This document shows, one piece after another, positions 13,705-13,930 of a stretch of DNA of 13,930 nt (its first letter is position 1; each line of letters opens with the position of its first letter). Below the pieces are notes generated by a model. That model ran no database searches and was not told where the DNA came from. It saw only the letters and a program-made list of their open reading frames with translations. Source of the stretch: an uncultured Oscillospiraceae bacterium (GTDB lineage: Bacteria; Bacillota; Clostridia; Oscillospirales; Oscillospiraceae); the NCBI GenBank assembly GCA_910588455.1, contig CAJUPG010000056.1, positions 1 through 13,930 on the forward strand, in the 5' to 3' direction. A program made the translations under genes and the position numbers.

Positions 13705-13930
13705 ATGAATATGATTCTTATGGCCATCGTGCTGGTGACGGTCATCGGCCTCATCGGCGCGGTCATTCTGGTGGCCGCCTCCATCGTGATGTACGTCCCC
13801 GTGGACGAGCGGGTGGAAAAAATCACCGCCGTCCTGGCGGGAGCCAACTGCGGCGCCTGCGGCTGTGCCGGCTGCGCCGACTACGCCAAGAGCATCGTGG
13901 AGGACGGCAACGCCGTCAACAAGTGTACCC
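13705..13930 (+). CDS. rnfB: Rnf electron-transport complex subunit B, N-terminal part
   Basis: The first 75 codons of rnfB; the gene continues past the window. An N-terminal membrane helix (about 6-29) is followed by the Fe-S domain: VDERVEKITAVLAGANCGACG (33-53). The cluster cysteines are 49, 52, 57 and 74, of a CxxCx4C...C pattern. An extra Cys54 stands where Tyr or Phe is usual. RnfB is the ferredoxin-accepting subunit. The downstream ferredoxin-type 4Fe-4S repeats expected in clostridial RnfB lie outside the window. The start is ATG 13705, eight bases after AGGAGGGG's GAGG core (13690-13697); a second ATG two codons later is less well placed. Confidence 0.94.
   Translation, partial: MNMILMAIVLVTVIGLIGAVILVAASIVMYVPVDERVEKITAVLAGANCGACGCAGCADYAKSIVEDGNAVNKCT

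Overview
The window is GC-rich, densely coded DNA. The protein families and gene order suggest a chromosomal segment of an anaerobic, high-GC Firmicute of the gut Oscillospiraceae type (Flavonifractor/Lawsonibacter/Oscillibacter-like). Indicators are a six-gene rnfCDGEAB order as in clostridia, VanR/VanS-like and PhoP/PhoR-like two-component systems, a DacF-like carboxypeptidase, and strong AGGAGG-type ribosome binding sites. The taxon is an inference; no rRNA or marker gene is present. I see no phage, insertion sequence, CRISPR array, tRNA or rRNA.

Layout. (1) Positions 1-127 hold the last 41 codons of an unrecognised plus-strand gene, ending at a strong bidirectional hairpin terminator (132-167). 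(2) Positions 166-2113, minus strand: a VanRS-like two-component system (response regulator, then histidine kinase, overlapping by 8 bp). Its promoter and a helically phased TTAAGA direct repeat lie upstream. (3) Positions 2361-4855, plus strand, divergent from (2): a complete polar amino-acid ABC importer (lipoprotein binding protein, permease, ATPase). Its consensus-like promoter is covered by a long dyad-symmetric operator candidate. A hairpin sits between the first two genes and a perfect bidirectional terminator closes the operon. (4) Positions 4901-6262, minus strand: a secreted, membrane-anchored D-Ala-D-Ala carboxypeptidase. (5) Positions 6342-9380, plus strand, divergent from (4) with face-to-face promoters: a ComEA-like helix-hairpin-helix protein, an OmpR-family regulator, a PhoR-like histidine kinase and a GerMN lipoprotein, all tightly spaced and probably one operon. 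(6) Positions 9381-9607: an intergenic stretch with a compact GC-rich inverted-repeat element and the rnf promoter. (7) Positions 9608-13930, plus strand: rnfC, rnfD, rnfG, rnfE, rnfA and the start of rnfB, which runs off the window.

How the parts work together. The Rnf complex couples electron flow from reduced ferredoxin to NAD+ with Na+ or H+ export and is the main energy-conserving unit here. The ABC importer takes up an amino acid whose identity cannot be read from sequence, and may be controlled by its own operator or by the divergent two-component system. The middle block is envelope-related: a peptidoglycan carboxypeptidase next to a signalling operon whose regulator-kinase-GerMN lipoprotein order recalls the actinobacterial MtrAB-LpqB system.

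Most of the window is conventional. The items most worth a second look are the dyad operator at the importer promoter, the regulator-kinase-GerMN module, the non-canonical ATP-binding motif of the first kinase, and the small repeat before rnfC.
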